Shown here piece after piece: positions 7,195 to 7,892 of a stretch of 7,892 nucleotides of DNA. Each line of letters starts with the position of its first letter. Positions within the stretch are counted from its first letter, which is position 1. The DNA is from Tardiphaga sp. (GTDB lineage Bacteria; Pseudomonadota; Alphaproteobacteria; Rhizobiales; Xanthobacteraceae): NCBI GenBank assembly GCA_028290325.1, contig JAQGJY010000140.1:1-7892 (forward strand). The letters are read 5' to 3'. A program made the position numbers and the translations under genes. Below the pieces are notes generated by a model. It was not told the origin of the DNA, ran no database searches, and worked only from the letters and a program-made list of their open reading frames with translations.

Positions 7195-7572
7195 ATGCCG
7201 AAAATCGTCAATCTGCTGGTCGCGTTATGTCTGCTCGTGAGCCTGGCTCCGGCGCGGGCGCAGAGCGGCGCGGCGCCGTTCGACGCGGATTTGCAGCGGC
7301 TCGCGGAGATTCTCGGCACCCTGCATTACCTGCGCGGCATCTGCGGCGCCAATGACGGCGCGAAATGGCGCAACGAGATGCAGGCGCTGGCCGACGCTGA
7401 AACGCCGTCCGGCGAGCGTCGCACCCGCTTGATCGGCGGCTTCAATCGCGGCTACCAAGGTTTTCAGCAGACCTATCGGACCTGCACGCCCGCCGCCGGC
7501 GTCGCCATTCGTCGCTATCTCGACGAAGGCGCGAAAATCTCCCGCGACCTCACGGCGCGGTATGCGAACTAA
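7195..7572 (+). CDS. TIGR02301/DUF2385 family secreted protein
   Basis: Small exported protein of 125 residues, function unknown. A Sec signal peptide covers about 1-22 (hydrophobic core IVNLLVALCLLVSL, probable cleavage after ARA at 20-22). The mature part is mainly helical and contains exactly two cysteines, C50 in LRGICG and C97 in YRTCTP, far apart in sequence. This fits the TIGR02301 family of alphaproteobacteria, whose noted hallmark is two well-separated conserved cysteines suggesting a disulfide. Other recognisable segments are LAEILGTLHYLR (about 36-47), WRNEMQALADAE (58-69) and GGFNRGYQGFQQTY (81-94). ATG at 7195 is chosen because it opens the signal peptide and has GAGAG upstream; the in-frame extension to 6982 overlaps the NUDIX gene and is Arg-rich shadow sequence. 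It lies 109 bp after the NUDIX stop on the same strand, so it may be in the same transcript or have its own promoter. Confidence 0.85.
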   Translation: MPKIVNLLVALCLLVSLAPARAQSGAAPFDADLQRLAEILGTLHYLRGICGANDGAKWRNEMQALADAETPSGERRTRLIGGFNRGYQGFQQTYRTCTPAAGVAIRRYLDEGAKISRDLTARYAN

Positions 7573-7613
7573 CGTCGGATTGGTTGATTTGAACTGGCGG
7601 TTCAACACACACA

Positions 7614-7730
7614 GACTCACCTCTCCCCGTTGGGCAGAGGTCGAAGCCGAACGCAATGAGGTTTCGGGTGAGGGGCCGACGAACGAGGGGGTGTACCCCT
7701 CATCCCAGCCCTCTCCCCTGGAGAGGAAGC
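7614..7730. repeat. Composite palindromic intergenic repeat, rhizobial REP-like
   Basis: Several nested hairpins between the TIGR02301 gene and the aldo/keto reductase. Stem 1: CCTCT (7620-7624) with AGAGG (7636-7640), plus CCC/GGG inside, one mismatch from perfect. Stem 2: CGAAGCC (7642-7648) with GGTTTCG (7660-7666), including one G-T pair. CTCACC (7616-7621) can close over both with GGTGAG (7667-7672). Stem 3: GAGGGG (7685-7690) with CCCCTC (7696-7701). Stem 4: CCTCTCC (7710-7716) with GGAGAGG (7720-7726). GGTGAGGGG (7667-7675) can alternatively pair with CCCCTCATC (7696-7704). From memory, closely similar CTCTCCCC...GGGTGAGGGG units are dispersed in many copies through Bradyrhizobium and relatives. 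It may act as a transcript end or RNA-stability element, but is probably not a gene. Confidence 0.75.
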
Positions 7731-7777
7731 GTTCACTGATCGAGCCCCAACACGTTCCGCAAATGAGTTATTAGATT

Positions 7778-7782
7778 GAGGA
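7778..7782 (+). promoter_or_regulatory. Ribosome binding site of the aldo/keto reductase gene
   Basis: GAGGA, a strong Shine-Dalgarno match, with an 8-base spacer to ATG at 7791. Confidence 0.65.
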
Positions 7783-7790
7783 CACCCACC

Positions 7791-7892
7791 ATGGATACGA
7801 TCACCACCCAGGGCATTCGTCTGCCCAAGCTCGGCCTCGGCACTTTCAAAATGACGGGCGATGCCTGCCGCGCGGCGGTCGAGAGCGCGATC
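7791..7892 (+). CDS. Aldo/keto reductase, N-terminal fragment (runs off window)
   Basis: Only the first 34 codons are present; the frame is open to the window end. The segment IRLPKLGLGTFKM (about 9-21) is the opening beta-strand and GxGTF motif of NADPH-dependent aldo/keto reductases, especially the 2,5-diketo-D-gluconate reductase-like bacterial group. The following DACRAAVESAI matches the start of the first barrel helix. The catalytic Asp-Tyr-Lys-His residues lie beyond the window, so activity and substrate cannot be assessed. The start is well supported by GAGGA 8 bases upstream. It is separated from the preceding gene by the palindromic repeat, so it is probably transcribed independently. 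Confidence 0.82.
   Translation, partial: MDTITTQGIRLPKLGLGTFKMTGDACRAAVESAI

Noticed and set aside
7562..7774. 70-codon plus-strand open frame covering the palindromic repeat
   Set aside because: It consists of translated repeat sequence with no ribosome site or domain, and starts inside the end of the TIGR02301 gene.
1..7892. CRISPR array, insertion sequence, prophage, toxin-antitoxin or other defence system
   Set aside because: No regularly spaced direct repeats, transposase, integrase or defence-type domain is visible on either strand, and composition is even.

Overview
This is a GC-rich chromosomal window from an alphaproteobacterium. Gene content points to Rhizobiales, most likely the Bradyrhizobium/Rhodopseudomonas/Afipia group. 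The clues are a DUF2339 giant membrane protein, a TIGR02301/DUF2385 secreted protein (an alphaproteobacterial family), a SleB-type cell wall hydrolase with a long Pro/Ala-rich linker, and a CTCTCCCC/GGGTGAGGGG palindromic intergenic repeat of the sort scattered through those genomes. The taxonomic call is inference from memory of these families, not a search.

Layout. Positions 9-2657 (+) encode an 882-residue polytopic DUF2339 membrane protein. It converges, stop codon directly against stop codon, on 2658-3278 (-), a small secreted cysteine-containing protein of unknown function. Upstream of that gene lies an 11-bp inverted repeat (3340-3376), then 3391-4377 (-), an AcuI/YhdH-type NADPH-dependent acrylyl-CoA reductase. 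Next comes 4470-5882 (-), a membrane-anchored SleB-family cell wall hydrolase. A divergent intergenic region of about 280 bp (5883-6159) separates this leftward block from a rightward block: an unknown 168-residue protein (6160-6666), a NUDIX hydrolase (6663-7085) whose TTG start overlaps the preceding stop, and a TIGR02301-family secreted protein (7195-7572). A structured palindromic repeat (7614-7730) follows, and the window ends inside an aldo/keto reductase gene (7791 onward).

How they work together. There is no strong sign of a single pathway. The leftward block mixes envelope functions (cell wall hydrolase, secreted protein) with a detoxification/carbon-metabolism reductase. In the rightward block the unknown protein and the NUDIX enzyme are probably translationally coupled, and the TIGR02301 gene may share their transcript across a 109-bp gap.

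I found no mobile element, CRISPR array, tRNA, rRNA, phage gene or defence system, and base composition looks even throughout. This reads as ordinary core-type chromosome. The least explained items are the two secreted cysteine-containing proteins, the unknown gene coupled to the NUDIX gene, and two intergenic inverted-repeat structures.
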